The notes: generated from the letters alone by a model not told the origin. DNA of 64,000 nucleotides from Pachypanchax playfairii (GCA_006937955.1 SSNP01000094.1:1813808-1877807), one strand, 5' to 3'; counted from the stretch's first letter, positions 12,341-24,472 are shown. Numbers and translations are program-made.

Positions 12341-13068
12341 CGGACGTTAAAGACGCGTCCTGTTTGTTTCTGTGACTTGTAATTCAGAAACTATCCCCTG
12401 ATCTGTAGAAACAATCGAAAGCTGCGCTGAGACGTCTGAAAAAGTAAACCGACTCACGCTGTCAGCGAGCGCAGCTGTCCACACGCTTCACGTGCGTACG
12501 CGATGACATACTGACCTCTGTGGGGACCGAGGAGAAGTTAATGAATTATTTCAAAATTATAACAAATAAAAATAGACAAATGTTTAGATGTAACCTTTCT
12601 ACATTAAGTCGTTGACAAGTTATTAAATGCTGCAGTATAAACTGAGCTGGAATTTTATTCCGGGTGGCAGCGCCCTTACCAGGCGCTCCTGACGCAGAAA
12701 ACTGCGTCTCTGACGCACTGAACTCGGATTGGAGGAGCGGAGCAGCCATTTACTGAATTACAGACGCCGCGCAGAGGAATAAACCCCGATTTTGGTAGAG
12801 GAGGGGGTGAGGAGATGGGAGGACTTTGCAGTAACATCAGTGCCCACGTGCCAACACGGAAATTGATTCGCGTGTGTCAGTGTTTTGGTTTTTTTTTCCT
12901 GCCCTCACGCAGCCCACCGGTCCGGCCCCACCCCTGCTTCTCCTCTGCCCGACTGCCTCAGGATATTTTTAGTGCCGACGATGTGCCCCGTCACATCACG
13001 TAACGGAAACAACATCCGAACGAAGGGACAGCGCGAGCCCCTTTCACTGAGATCCGCACGAAAACGAG
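12341..13068. promoter_or_regulatory. Putative bidirectional promoter between ipo13 and the membrane-protein gene
   Basis: This 728-bp interval separates two divergent start codons. It is locally CpG-rich (for example around 12440-12500, 12655-12790 and 12900-13060) against AT-rich surroundings. It contains an inverted CCAAT-type motif (GATTGG near 12727). The 5' UTRs of both genes must lie within or near it. There is no transcript evidence. Confidence 0.5.
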
Positions 13069-16000
13069 ATGAAACTTAAAATGAATCTAATGTTTACCGT
13101 GATGATGGTGCTCACAAGCTCGTCGCAGACAAGAGGTAAGAACTCATCACTGACATGCGTGCGTGTGTGTGAGAGTGACACGAGCTGGACTCCTTTGCTA
13201 GTCTCAACGTTTAATTAAAACTCAATTATTGTTAAGTTTTTTTTACTTGTTTGACTCCAAATATAGTATTATTATTTGGATCAGTTCCATTTTTAACTAA
13301 CTGTATTTGATGTCTGTCCACAAATCTTGTTTATTTATTCATGAACGTGGGCATCTGCACCTGCCAGCTACATGACATTTTCCTTCTGTTTTTTTTTAAA
13401 TAAAAAGGTAATAATAAGCAATAAGTTCATTCTTCTCAGACTTTTTAGTATTTGATTTTACCTTCAGCTCTTAAACTGTAAATTAACAGGCTACAAACAT
13501 GATTGATGAAGGTAAAGAGACTTTTTTTCTAGGGTCACATTAGGACATAATTTAAATAATAAGCAAGTAGTGAATGAATAATAAATCTGGTCTTTGGCCT
13601 CAGTGTCCTATGGCAGATCCTATGGCTGCAGAACATGCACACATCATTAGTGCTCTACCACTGTGCCAACAGCTGAGGTGCTTGTGCTGTGATTCAAATT
13701 ATTTCAAATACACTTTATTAGGGAAGGGAAATTAGATGTTGTAATGACTAAGTTTTCTTTTCAGGGAGCTATTGTAGAGGGTTCCAGCTGTGGGTAGGAA
13801 GGACTTTCTGTAGTCATCTGTGTTGCAGCGGATCTGAAGAAGCCTCTGACTGAAGACACTCTGTTGTTGAGTAACTGTGTTATGAAGAGGATACCAAAAG
13901 TTTTCCATGTTGTTTTTCATTTTTCGAAGCATCCTTTTTAGAACAATCACCTGAAAAGACTCCAGATCAGTCCCCAGAACAGAACCAACCTTTATCAATT
14001 TGTTCAGCCTCTTTACATCACCTGCTCTGATGCTCCACCCCCAACAGGTGACTGCAGATGTGATCACACTCTCGACAACAGACTAATAAAAGAGCTTCAA
14101 CATCTTGCTGCAAACACGGAAGGATCTAAGCTTCCTGAGGAGGTACAGTCTGCTCTGTCCCTTCCTAAAAACAGCATCACTTGTGTCTCAGTTCAGTCTG
14201 TTGTCCAGGTGAACACCAGGTATTTATACTCCTCCACCACCTCCACTTCTTCTCCCATGATGGAAATGGGTTTTGGTATGTTGCCGCTCCTCCTAAAATC
14301 CACAATCATCTCCTTTGTCTGGTTCACATTCAAGATGAGATGATTGTTCCCACACCAGGCTACAAAGCGGTCTACCAGTTCTCTGTACTTGGTCACTTGT
14401 CCGTCTCTGATCCAACCAACAACTACAGAGTCATCAGAGTATTTCTGCAGATGATAGGGATTCTGACCTGTACCGAAAGTCTGAGGTGTATGGAAAAAGG
14501 ATGGTGCTCTTGATCTCAGAACCCTTCATTCTTACAAACTGTGGTCTGTTTATGAGATAGTCCATAAGCCTAGTTAATTTTTTGCTGAATTGCTGTTTTA
14601 AAAGGAGATATCCAGAAGAAGCCCACAAAAAAATTACATCAGCAGGAATGAAGATGGTAAGTTGAAACTCTATTTTGCAGGGTAGCTTGTGGGGATAAGT
14701 TCAGGGAAGAAAACTAAGGAAGCAAGTAGGTAAGGTAAGTTTAACTTGGTAAGAGAATTGACAAACAGGTTAGAGATAACTTCCCAATGGAAAAAGTCAA
14801 ATATTCAGAGTTTGTAAAATCCAAAAATTCTGTATCATCAAATTCTTTTACTCAAAACATCCAACATCCAGAATCCACACTTTGTAATCCTTAATTTTAG
14901 CATTGGTCAGAAACCTCTGTGAGTATGAATCAGAGAAAATCTGACTTACATAATCCACGATGATACTGAGACTGACTGTGTTTGATCGGCAGAACTTAAA
15001 GCATTTGGAACCGATTTCAGCACAAACATACATGTACAGTATATGGCTGTGCACATGAGGCTTTATTACTGGAGGTTTGCACATACCAAATTTTGTGAAA
15101 ATTTGTGGCTCCTGGGCCCAAATATCGTATTCATTTTTATCAATCAGTCCGTCATTATCTATACCTGCTTATTCCTGTTCAGGATTACAGCAAGTCTCCA
15201 CTGGTCTTTGGGCAAGGTTACACCCTATACAGGTCATCAGTCAATCTCTCAATATAGACAACCTTTCACACACACTCACACCTAAGGACAATTTAGAGTT
15301 GCCAATTAACCTCGTGCATATTTTTGGATTGTGGGAGGAAGCAGGAGTCCCTGGAGAAAACCCACACGTGCACAGGAAGAACATGCAAACTCCATGCAGC
15401 AAGGTCCTGGAAGTCTGATGATGGCCAGTGGTCTGATTCATCCAGATCCAGGCTGTTTAGGGAAACCCAAAACAACATCAGAGCCTGTTGCTATTTAATT
15501 ATTATTTTCTTATTCTAAAACCTGGCTGGGACTTTGACATTATTTACTATGTCCTGATAAGTGAAACTTTAGAAAAAATGTTTTGTGATTGGTTTAATTA
15601 ACAAGTAAACATATTTTTGAAAACCTATGAATAAACGACAATAAAGACAAACAAGTAAGATTTTTTTAAATAGTATTTATTATAAGAATTTTAATTTACC
15701 TTTTAGAAAATTATAGTGTTTTACTGCATTTCAAAAGCTGAGGCAGGGTTAGTTTTTTATTTTGCTGGTTATAAACTCACTTCTGCCTTCCCCTCAGTTT
15801 CAGGCCCAGATCATGCCGGAAACTTTTCAACTCCTGATCAGACAAAGGATCCCAAGAATGAGCTCCCACAGTGGACACACAATCCTGCAGGCTGGAATAA
15901 ACCTTCAGCTGATACCCCAACAACAGCCACAGCCCAATCAGCAGCGTCAACAGAAACTGGACCTAAAATTCACCACTACTCTTCAAGTTCTACCGGAGTT

Positions 16001-17744
16001 ACATCTCAACACACAATTATTTCTTCCACTGCCTCTGCCTCCTTACTCTCAGGTAATCTACATTACATGTTTCTCCTTTTAGATCTGAGCATTTCTTGTC
16101 ATTAACTCTAAAATGAGATTTTAGAGTTTTGAATAATATTAATAATTTATACCTTATTGAGCTCTTTTGGGGCAATTATGTGTCTGTATTAAACCTATCC
16201 TCATCTCTAAGAAACAGAGGGCAGTCCTTTCGTACAGCACCCAGGGGGCAGTTTCGGTATTCAGTGTCTTGCCCAAGGATACTTCAACACGTAGGCTGCC
16301 ATGACACGGGATCTCACTCATTAGGCTATGGCTACTACCAAAGCTTCAATAAGAATCTAATGTTTGTTGTCCGTTTTGAAGTTTGTGGCCAGGTCCATGA
16401 TTATCTTCAAGATTTTCCACAAATGTGCCACACAAACCCTTCTGCATGCAAACCCTCGCTGGACGAATGCTTTCCAAACAACCTGCACACAGTGCATCAT
16501 AATCACAGATTATTAACTTTTTATTTATTCTATTATTCACATATAAAATTGTAAAGAACTAAATGTTTTTACAAAGACATAAAATAGACTACAACAAAAA
16601 GCTGCTTCTCATATTTCATGATGCTTGGTGCAACAACTCAACAAAGGTGTTATGGTTTCTTCTGATTGCTGGTCCAACTCATGGAACTGAATCCGATCCT
16701 GGCTGTAGAGGTGCTGCGTTCGCCCACCTTACAACAAAAAAATTCTTAACATCATCATTGGTAAACCGTAGGAAGGTTCCAATGCACCCATATGAAGAGT
16801 GCAAGAACTCTGCAGCCAGTGTACAGCTGAAAATCACCTCATTCTCTCAAGGATTCATCAAGTTATTCATGCTGCAGTTGTACCAACTACCCGTAGGAAA
16901 CAGTGCCCACCTCTATGAATGTTCACAAACTCCAGATGCTGTAGTTTCATATCCAGGAGAATCGTCGTCTGTACAAGTCATTGTGACAGAGGCTTATGGG
17001 ACCTGCCGTCATGAAATTAAGCACATTTATAGCATTGCCATGTAATGTTATGATTGGACTTACATTCATATGGCAGCACCTATTTTTCTCCACCTCTACC
17101 TAAGCTTCTTTGTAGATAGTTAGATACATTTAATTTTCCTTTGTCAAAATCAGTACTGTATGAACAGAAAGATGGATACACAAACCATACAGTAAAATGC
17201 ATGGCTTGGTAGCAGGAGGTGTGCAATTACTTTTATTTGAAATCTGCATTACCATGGTGATGCAGCTTGCCAAAAACCCCACCCAAAATGCCCCACAGCA
17301 CAAACCATAATATGTTATTATATCTATGATACGTCAAACTAGTCGGGTTGGTCACCAAATGTGCACTATCACCACACGCACATCAGAACCCTTTGTTGAG
17401 ATCTATGAAATTATCATCATCCTCATATTAATTTCACTCTTGCAGCTCTCTTGTCACATTTGCAGCATCTGTCAGCTCTCACACATGCTCTGTGACAAGA
17501 GACAGGTGACAGTGACAGGAGAATGGCGCGTTCTGATTGGCTGAGGCTTTCTGAGTCATGCACACAATGACAGGCCCTTAAAAGTTTCTTCAGGAAAGTT
17601 CTAGTTTATTTTAATGTAGCCTACATGAAATATGACACTCTACTTGGTTTACTTAGTCTCGACTGAAGTCCTGAAATAAAATCACGCACACAGTAAAACG
17701 CAGCCTGTTTACAAACACAAAATCAGTTCCACTGCCAGTGACTG

Positions 17745-17780
<36 letters not shown>

Positions 17781-19863
17781 NNNNNNNNNNCCCCCCCCCC
17801 CCCCCTCACACACACACACACACGGCTGGATTGAGACTGTAAGTCGTTACCTTATTTAAGAGATTTCTTTTTATATACCAGATAAATTTAACCTCATCAG
17901 CTGATGCTGGCTGCCACATTTAGGAGCACAGAAATAACAGAAACATGGAGTGATGCCACTTGGGCTGCAGCTGTTTTGGGTTTCTGGCCGGCATGCTGTC
18001 CTGACCTGTTTAATGTGAAGATTCAATGTGTAGGAATTTCCTAAAAATAACTACCAAATTTCTCAGTGATGTTGGAACATGTTCTTATAGCGGAACCTCC
18101 CAACTTTTATTGAAATGTGCTCCAGCTCTGAAATACAGAATGGATTACTCTTTCAGTTTATGAGAATGTGTGTTCAAACCTTTGACTGGTTGTTTATACA
18201 CTTGTGCGTCTTTTTTGTTACTTTATTCCAGTGCTATTTGCCATATTTAGTGACTTTTAGCGGAGAGTTCCAAGAGTTGAAGATGACAGAAAATGTTTTC
18301 TTGAAGACCTTGTGGTTCCCCTGATATAGAAACTGTTTTAGAAGAAATTGGCATCTGTTTACACAGAATTACCTGCACCCCTATGAACCATTATTATCAT
18401 TATCATGTTGATCTGATGGTTAAAACCCTCAACAGTGTGTTCAAAACATTTTTAAAAGCATTTCCTAGTATTTCTGAGCAGAAATAGTGGAACATGCAGG
18501 CTATACAAACATTACATGCAACAGCTTTAATGTCAGTGTGAGGTATAAGTTTAATGATCAGTATGGTGTAGTGTCTGTTTCGGTTGCTCAGTGTGTGGTT
18601 TATTACTGCTCTGCACTCTTGTCTCCATTTTCAGCTGCTGCAGACAACAGCATTTCTTCATCAACTGCTGCTAACATCACCTCGACCACTGAAGTCAGAG
18701 TCAGACAGAACCTCCCCGCCTTTTCATCTCCAACAGATGCAGGCTCCAAAGCTCCTACCTCTAGCAGGCATCCACAGTCTGAATCATTGACTACAGCACC
18801 CACACACAACACAGGTCCCACTCAGACTTCAGCTTTTGGTTGGGCCCTTGTGGGGCCCACACACCAGGAGGTTCCACCTAAACTGAATGTTGAAGATGAA
18901 GGTAGGGTAATAGAATTAAAAGCAATTGCTCATCAATCTTGAAGATTAATGCTTTTTTTTATAATCTATCATTCATTCTTTTTAACTATTTAGACCTTAA
19001 GGGCTCTCACCGGCACTCCAGCTCTCCTTTAGACCCTCTATTGGCTGGTCTGTTGTCAGTGTTCATTGTCACCACTGCCATCGTCTTTATTGCTCTCTTC
19101 TTCAAGTTTCGCCAGCGGACAAACCACCCTGAGTTTCATCGGCTCCAGGATCTTCCCATGGTATGATAGAGTGATTAAAGGACTGACCCTTAAGGAGATT
19201 AATCCTTTAAACAAGGTTTAAAAGCACAGCTTCACCAACCGTCTATCCAACGACGACATACAGAGGGTTGGAAAGGGATTGTGGGATATCACCTTAAAAT
19301 TGGGTGGTCATGTTGAAGACAGACCTTTAGACTTTTCTAACAACTTTTCTTTCATTTACATTTATTTAGACTTTACTTGCTCCACTATTTCCTGATTATA
19401 ATTTATAGTAAGAAAACCTAGGTGGATGAAAAAATAGTCAACAGAATACAAATGCAAAAATGCATTAATCTCTATAATTTATTTTATTGTTGCGGTAAAG
19501 TATACAGCAATTGTTTTGGTAACTGCATGTATCTGATTGGAATGTTCTGAAATGTTTGAAGAGGCATATTTTGCATGCCTGATAGAAAACAGGCCACAGT
19601 TAGGGTTAATAATAATAATAATACATTTTATTTAAAGCGCCTTTCAGGACACCCAAGGTCGATTAACAGGATAAGAACACTAGTAGATAAAAACAATAAA
19701 ACATAATAAAAGTAATAACAACTGGTGGAGAACCAGGGTGATGTGGTGAAAGGATGGGGTTCTGTGGGGGAAACTGTGGCGCCGTCAATAGTTAAAGAAA
19801 AACTGCTGCTTTTGGAGATAGTGTAATGTAAGTCGCTTTGGATAAAAGCGTCTGCTAAATGAC

Positions 19864-19907
<44 letters not shown>

Positions 19908-21221
19908 ATTTGGTGCCGACAAGGAGAAGTTCCGTTTTATTGCCGTTAAGTTTAAGGAAATTGGAGGTGAACCATAATTTGATTTCTGAGAGGCAGAGGG
20001 TAAGGGAGGAAGGTGGGAGAGAGGAGTTTGGTTTACTGGACATGTAGACATGCTGGGTGTCATCCGCAAAGCAGTGAAACTGAATGCCAAATTTACGAAA
20101 AATATTACCAAGGGGGAGGAGATGAACAGGAGGGGCCCCAGGACTGAGCCTTGTGGCCGACTTGACTGGGGAAGGTCTAGAGGAAAAGGATTTTAGCTGA
20201 ACGATTTGAGTCCGGCTGGTGAGGTAAGAGTGAAACCAGCGGAGGGGGGTGTGAGTGATACCCAAGGAAGACAGTGTATTGAGGAGGATAGAATGAGAAA
20301 TGTGTCAAAAGCTGCACTCAAATCAAGGATAATGAGACTGGAAACTAAACCAGAATCGGCAGCAGTAAGTAAATCATTAGTGATTTTGATGAGAGCTGTT
20401 TCTGTGCTGTGGTGAGGACGGAAACCAGACTGAAATTTTTCATAGAGGTTTCTCATAAAAACTGTTAAGGAGCTTGAGGGTATTTATCAGGTTGAAAAGA
20501 CTGAGAGAAATCTTGTGCTGCAGCATGCCTGCTGGTGGCTCAAGCAACTTTCACAGAAACAAACTGAATATATTAAAATTGAATAAAATCAACAACCGAT
20601 GTTTATATCTGCAAACAAAAATGTTTTGCTAGCTGCAACAATCAGAACATTAAAACACTAAAACATCAGAAACTTGTTCCTGTACAAGTGTTAGCAGATT
20701 AGGCTCCCAGCTAGCTTCCCTGCACCTGCAGTTGTACTCTTCTCCAGTTACAGGAAGCTGGAAAAATAATTTTAATAGGCACAGAAGGCATTGCTTCAGA
20801 AATGAAGCAAATATTTTTTACTGATTTAGAAAACACTAAAAATATTCAGTTTGTGGTGTATGTGTTACTTATTACTTTGCTATAAATTTGACAATGACCA
20901 GCTACCATGACAAAAGTTCTTCTGACATATTGCCAGCACTGCTCAAACAGGTAATACTATGAAAACTTAATAAAACATATATTTAGCATAATACTTAATG
21001 ATTAAACGTTGAGGATTAAACATTTTTGATGACAGCATCCTCCCGAAAATTCTTCATATGTTAAAATATTTATTTTAGCAATACAATGGGTTATCATATA
21101 TGTTATAATCTATATTTTATAATAGGGAATTTGCTTTCAAATTTTTACTACAGCAATTTTTTTTTTTGTTTTACAGGATGATTTGATGGAGGATACACCA
21201 CTCTCCAGGTACACCCACTGA
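13069..21221 (+). CDS. Unrecognised mucin-like single-pass type I membrane protein, 5 coding exons
   Basis: I do not recognise this gene. Coding exons are 13069-13135, 15798-16052, 18635-18901, 18994-19160 and 21177-21221, joining to 266 aa. The first three introns are all phase 1, as in many modular ectodomain genes, and the fourth is phase 0. Residues 1 to about 21 form a signal peptide (FTVMMVLTSSSQTR). Residues 22 to about 205 are rich in Ser, Thr and Pro with no cysteine, and carry an N-glycosylation site at N121 (NIT). Residues 212-233 are a membrane helix (LLAGLLSVFIVTTAIVFIAL). The cytoplasmic tail is short and looks constrained: NHPEFHRLQDLPM, then DDLMEDTPLSRYTH and stop. The ATG at 13069 is the first in frame before the signal peptide. 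Intron 1 holds a LINE and a SINE. A further small exon could have been missed. The gene starts about 730 bp from ipo13 in the opposite direction. Confidence 0.72.
13690..14640 (-). mobile_element. Degenerate LINE (CR1/L2/Rex1 group), minus strand, in intron 1
   Basis: On the minus strand the C-terminal half of a reverse-transcriptase polyprotein is readable: DYLINRPQFVRMKGS near 14550, YRELVDRFVAWCGNNHLIL and MIVDFRRSGN near 14300-14390, then CWGWSIRAGDVKRLNKLI and VFSQRLLQIRCNTDDYRKSF at 13780-14060. It is broken by frameshifts. It belongs to the same family as the copies at 1773-2877 and 32841-34110. Confidence 0.85.
15140..15412 (-). repeat. tRNA-derived SINE, type 1, copy b (head truncated)
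   Basis: Matches the copies at 8806-9141 and 48565-48920 along most of its length, but stops before the promoter-like head. Confidence 0.65.
16205..16335. repeat. SINE-like fragment
   Basis: It contains the phrase CAGTGTCTTGCCCAAGGATA, followed by a degenerate region, as in the reverse orientation of tRNA-derived teleost SINEs. It is short, and its family is unresolved. Confidence 0.35.
16343..17012 (-). mobile_element. PIF/Harbinger-like relic, second copy (minus strand)
   Basis: The reverse complement is collinear with 1520-1772 plus 2878-3570. Shared landmarks include TTCAGTTCCATGAG, CATGAAATATGAG, TAATAAAAAGTT-like AT runs and GTTTGGAAAGCATTCG near 16470. It has no long conserved reading frame. 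This copy lacks the LINE interruption, so the LINE arrived in the other copy after the family had spread. Confidence 0.5.
17140..17605 (-). repeat. Dispersed repeat X, inverted copy
   Basis: The reverse complement matches two plus-strand blocks, 22195-22330 and about 25230-25455. Shared landmarks are TCTGATTGGCTG, AGTCATGCACACA, TGTGGGGCATTTTGGGTG and ACCATGGTAATG. No coding potential was seen. The family is not recognised. Confidence 0.6.
17746..17823. repeat. Poly-C run with a 10-N assembly gap, then (CA)n
   Basis: C at 17746-17780, N at 17781-17790, C at 17791-17805, then a short (CA)n. The true C-run length is unknown and the gap size is a placeholder. It lies in intron 2 of the membrane-protein gene. 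Confidence 0.97.
19600..20460 (-). mobile_element. L2-type LINE fragment (minus strand) in intron 4 of the membrane-protein gene
   Basis: Minus-strand reverse-transcriptase pieces: GFRPHHSTETALIKITNDLL, LSAAFDTF, HSYLTSRTQIVQLKSF and FHCFADDTQHVY, with the FADD catalytic box, then LKLNGNKTELLLVGTKS. The coding part runs into a (TAC)n array at 19866-19904. The low-coordinate end near 19600-19660 has the usual (ATT)n tail with GGCGCTTTAAATAAAATG on the minus strand. It is 5' truncated and internally deleted. Confidence 0.82.
19866..19904. repeat. (TAG)n/(CTA)n microsatellite
   Basis: About 13 perfect trinucleotide units inside the L2 fragment. It is followed on its low-coordinate side by the common teleost phrase AAAGCGACTTAC on the minus strand. 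Confidence 0.95.
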
Positions 21222-22194
21222 AGGAAGTCCATGTCCCATCAGGCACTTCCAAAATATGGAGAATAAAATCAGCAACCAAATGAAAACTACTTTGGACAAG
21301 AGAAATACTTCAACACAGCTGCATCTCTTCTAACAAGTTCACTGTTGTAACACAAAGTTTATTTCTCAAGGATCTGTTCCACATTCCCTTCACATTTCTA
21401 TCTCTGCTGATTTTTTCCTTTCTTACCTAAAGGAAATGAATGGCAACCCCCCTACGTATATTAATTCTGATGCACAGCACTTTTAAGTGACATGAATGAT
21501 CACACTGACCTCTAGAGGACATGTAAAGTAATCTGGATCCAGGTAACAGAATCCTCTGCAAATAAAGCCTCAGGTTATCAAGTATTATAAATAAGACACC
21601 TAGTGAGAATAATAAGTGAACCTGCAAACATGCCACTCATAATTAAGAAGCATTGATTTTGATGCTTTTGGTGACCAAATATTACTGAACAGCACCATCA
21701 AAGCAAACTGCTGCCTTAATGCTGAAATAGGTTGCTGAGAAAGCTGACACAGATATCAAAGATTTAAAAATCAAGTCTTATATTTGGCTAAACCATACAA
21801 AAAAAGGAACTTAACCAATGTCCATAATTTTTTTAGGTTACGTGGAAAATGTTTGTGTTGCTGTCTTTAATGTGAAGTTGAAAAATGTGTGGTAAAACTT
21901 GTGTGATTGTGGTTTGATCAAATTAGATCACTGTTTTGAATATTGGATGTTTAATCCACTAAAACCTCAATGCAGTAAATACACACTCGAGTAAATATAA
22001 AACAATGAATATTGTTTACTGTTGTAAAATTGAAAGTGTGTTTACACATGTGGTTTTGAAATCAGGTGGATGAGAAGCTGCATCTGAGGTGTTTTGAAGC
22101 TAGATGTTGCCCATGTAATATTAGGATAAGTATCATGCTAATGTGCTGCCAAAGCTGTTGCTTCTATTTGAACCCACAGTGTTATCTTTATTAA
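21222..22194 (+). other. 3' UTR and downstream region of the membrane-protein gene
   Basis: AT-rich, with AATAAA at 21262-21267 and again at 21561-21566. Either could serve as the poly(A) signal. No other gene seen. Confidence 0.5.
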
Positions 22195-22870
22195 CTAGAA
22201 AGTTCCTAGAGAAACTTTCACAGGGGTCAGCTACTGTGTGCATGACTTAAAGAGCCCCAGCCAATCAGAAAGCTGCATTTTCCTGCCACAGAACATGTGT
22301 AAGAGCTGACAGGTGCTGCAAATGTAATGAGAAAAAGTCAATTTATCATGGAAGAGTATTGGAGTTTGTGATGATTAAGAGATTTTCACATAAGTTCAAT
22401 TAATTAATCCTGTTTCTATGATTACCCAACATTTCAGGTAGACATGATAGTATACAATTTGTCTCACTCAGTTCAATGTATCACATGTCCCCAGGGTCCA
22501 CAGTGTCTGCTGTGAGCTGACCTGGTGCGTATGCAAATATGGTTTCAGATATTTAAAAGTAGCTTCAATATGTTATAGATCAGTGTCCAGTGACCAGATC
22601 AAAGTTAAATGACATTTGTAGGTTAAACATGTGTTCACACAGTGACCTGTCAAAACAGCCAGTTTAGGAGCTAATTATATAGAGTTTCAATGAGGGGTGT
22701 GGTTTTTTTGTGATTTATATTGCCATGGTAACTCAAAAATCCATCTAACCATGATAGTACACATCTGGTGACTGACACAGTCAGTTTAATGTGTCATACA
22801 TGTTATCATATCTGGCTGTTAGTGCTGAGGGGTTCGTCGGATGTTATTTTTGGCAAGTAACCCCAAACTA
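22195..22870 (+). repeat. Dispersed repeat X, plus-strand copy interrupted by Tc1 copy 1
   Basis: 22195-22330 is the inverted match of 17455-17605. The part around 22700-22790 resembles 25200-25290 (CCATGATAGTRCACATCT). The Tc1-type element at 22871 is inserted at its right side. Confidence 0.5.
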
Positions 22871-24472
22871 CAGTGGGGCAAAAAAGTATTTAGTCAGCCA
22901 CCAATTGTGTAAGTTCTCCCACTTAAAAAGATCAGAGAGGCCTGTAATTTTCATCATAGGTATACCTCAACTATGAGAGACAAAATGAGGAAAAAAAATC
23001 CAGAAAATCACATTGTCTGATTTTTAAAGAATTTATTTGCAAATTATGGTGGAAAATAAGTATTTGGTCAATAACAAAAGTTAATCTCAATACTTTGTTA
23101 TATAGCCTTTGTTGGCAATGACAGAGGTCAAACGTTTTCTGTAAGTCTTCACAAGGTTTTCACACACTGTTGCTGGTATTTTGGCCCATTCCTCCATGCA
23201 GATCTCCTCTAGAGCAGTGATGTTTTGGGGCTGACGCTGGGCAACACGGACTTTCAACTCCCTCCAGAGATTTTCTATGGGGTTGAGATCTGGAGACTGG
23301 CTAGGCCACTCCAGGACCTTGAAATGCTTCTTACGAAGCCACTCCTTCGTTGCCCGGGCGGTGTGTTTGGGATCATTGTCATGCTGAAAGACCCAGCCAC
23401 GTCTCATTTTCAATGCCCTTGCTGATGGAAGGAGGTTTTCACTCAAAATCTTACGATACATGGCCCCATTCATTCTTTCCTTTACACGGATCAGTCGTCC
23501 TGGTCCCCTTGCAGAAAAACAGCCCCAAAGCATGATGTTTCCACCCCCATGCTTTACAGTAGGTATGGTGTTCTTTGGATCCAACTCAGCATTCTTTCCC
23601 CTCCAAACACGACAAGTTGAGTTTCTACCAAAAAGTTCTATTTTGGTTTCATCTGACCATATGATGTTCTCCCAATCCTCTTCTGGATCATCCAAATGCT
23701 CTCTAGCAAACCGCAGACGGGCCTGGACGTGTCCTGGCTTCAGCAGGGGGACACGTCTGGCACTGCAGGATTTGAGTCCCTGGCGGCGTAGTGTGTTACT
23801 GATGGTAGCCTTTGTTACTTTGGTCCCAGCTCTCTGCAGGTCATTCACTAGGTCCCTCCGTGTGGTTCTGGGATTTTTGCTCACCGTTCTTGTGATCATT
23901 TTGACCCCACGGGGTGAGATCTTGCGTGGAGCCCCAGATCGAGGGAGATTATCAGTGGTCTTGTATGTCTTCCATTTTCTAATAATTGCTCCCACAGTTG
24001 ATTTCTTCACACCAAGCTGCTTACCTATTGCAGATTCAGTCTTCCCAGCCTGGTGAAGGTCTACAATTTTGTTTCTGGTGTCCTTTGACAGCTCTTTGGT
24101 CTTGGCCATAGTGGAGTTTGGAGCGTGACTGTTTGAGGTTGTGGACAGGTGTCTTTTATACTGATAATGAGTTCACACAGGTGCCATTAATACAGGTAAC
24201 GAGTGGAGGACCGAGGAGCCTCTTAAAGAAGTTACAGGTCTGTGAAAGCCAGAAATCTTACTTGTTTGTAGGTGACCAAATACTTATTTTCCACCATAAT
24301 TTGCAAATAAATTCTTTAAAAATCAGACAATGTGATTTTCTGGATTTTTTTTCCTCATTTTGTCTCTCATAGTTGAGGTATACCTATGATGAAAATTACA
24401 GGCCTCTCTGATCTTTTTAAGTGGGAGAACTTACACAATTGGTGGCTGACTAAATACTTTTTTGCCCCACTG
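22871..24472 (-). mobile_element. Tc1/mariner transposon, Passport/PPTN-like, copy 1, complete
   Basis: 1602 bp with TA on both sides (22869-22870 and 24473-24474). Terminal inverted repeats are 200 bp: 22871-23070 and 24273-24472. Each arm holds an outer (AAGTATTTAGTCAGCC) and an inner (AAGTATTTGGTCA) direct repeat, the IR/DR layout in which transposase binds twice per end. It carries an intact transposase frame on the minus strand. The name Passport (flatfish PPTN) is from memory of the TIR start CAGTGGGGCAAAAAAG. Confidence 0.95.
23087..24109 (-). CDS. Tc1-type transposase, copy 1, intact 340 aa
   Basis: DDE transposase that cuts and re-inserts its own element at TA sites. Length equals that of Sleeping Beauty (340 aa). 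Residues 1-50 form the first helix-turn-helix of the paired-like DNA-binding domain. A GRPR-like linker (RSGAPRK) lies at 57-63, and the second HTH spans about 65-120. The catalytic triad is D153 (WSDETK), D244 (QHDNDPKH) and E279 (PDLNPIENLW), giving DD34E spacing. A Gly-rich box (HGGGNIMLWG) sits at 187-196. There are no stops or frameshifts. A TATAAAAG box on the minus strand (24160-24153) lies about 45 bp before the ATG. This copy is identical to copy 4 over the 209 residues that can be compared. Confidence 0.97.
   Translation of the reverse strand: MAKTKELSKDTRNKIVDLHQAGKTESAIGKQLGVKKSTVGAIIRKWKTYKTTDNLPRSGAPRKISPRGVKMITRTVSKNPRTTRRDLVNDLQRAGTKVTKATISNTLRRQGLKSCSARRVPLLKPGHVQARLRFAREHLDDPEEDWENIIWSDETKIELFGRNSTCRVWRGKNAELDPKNTIPTVKHGGGNIMLWGCFSARGPGRLIRVKERMNGAMYRKILSENLLPSARALKMRRGWVFQHDNDPKHTARATKEWLRKKHFKVLEWPSQSPDLNPIENLWRELKVRVAQRQPQNITALEEICMEEWAKIPATVCENLVKTYRKRLTSVIANKGYITKY

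Noticed and set aside
16563..17045. 160-codon open frame on the plus strand
   Set aside because: Antisense to the Harbinger-like relic that is shared with 1520-3570. The frame is not kept in the other copy.
18487..18942. Longer reading of exon 3 of the membrane gene starting upstream at 18487
   Set aside because: A good AG acceptor at 18633-18634 with phase 1 matches the neighbouring exons, and the upstream part lacks the Ser/Thr/Pro bias.
23460..24056. 198-codon open frame antisense to transposase copy 1 (and equivalents in copies 2-4)
   Set aside because: It is a mirror of the conserved transposase frame, occurs identically in every copy and has no domain of its own.
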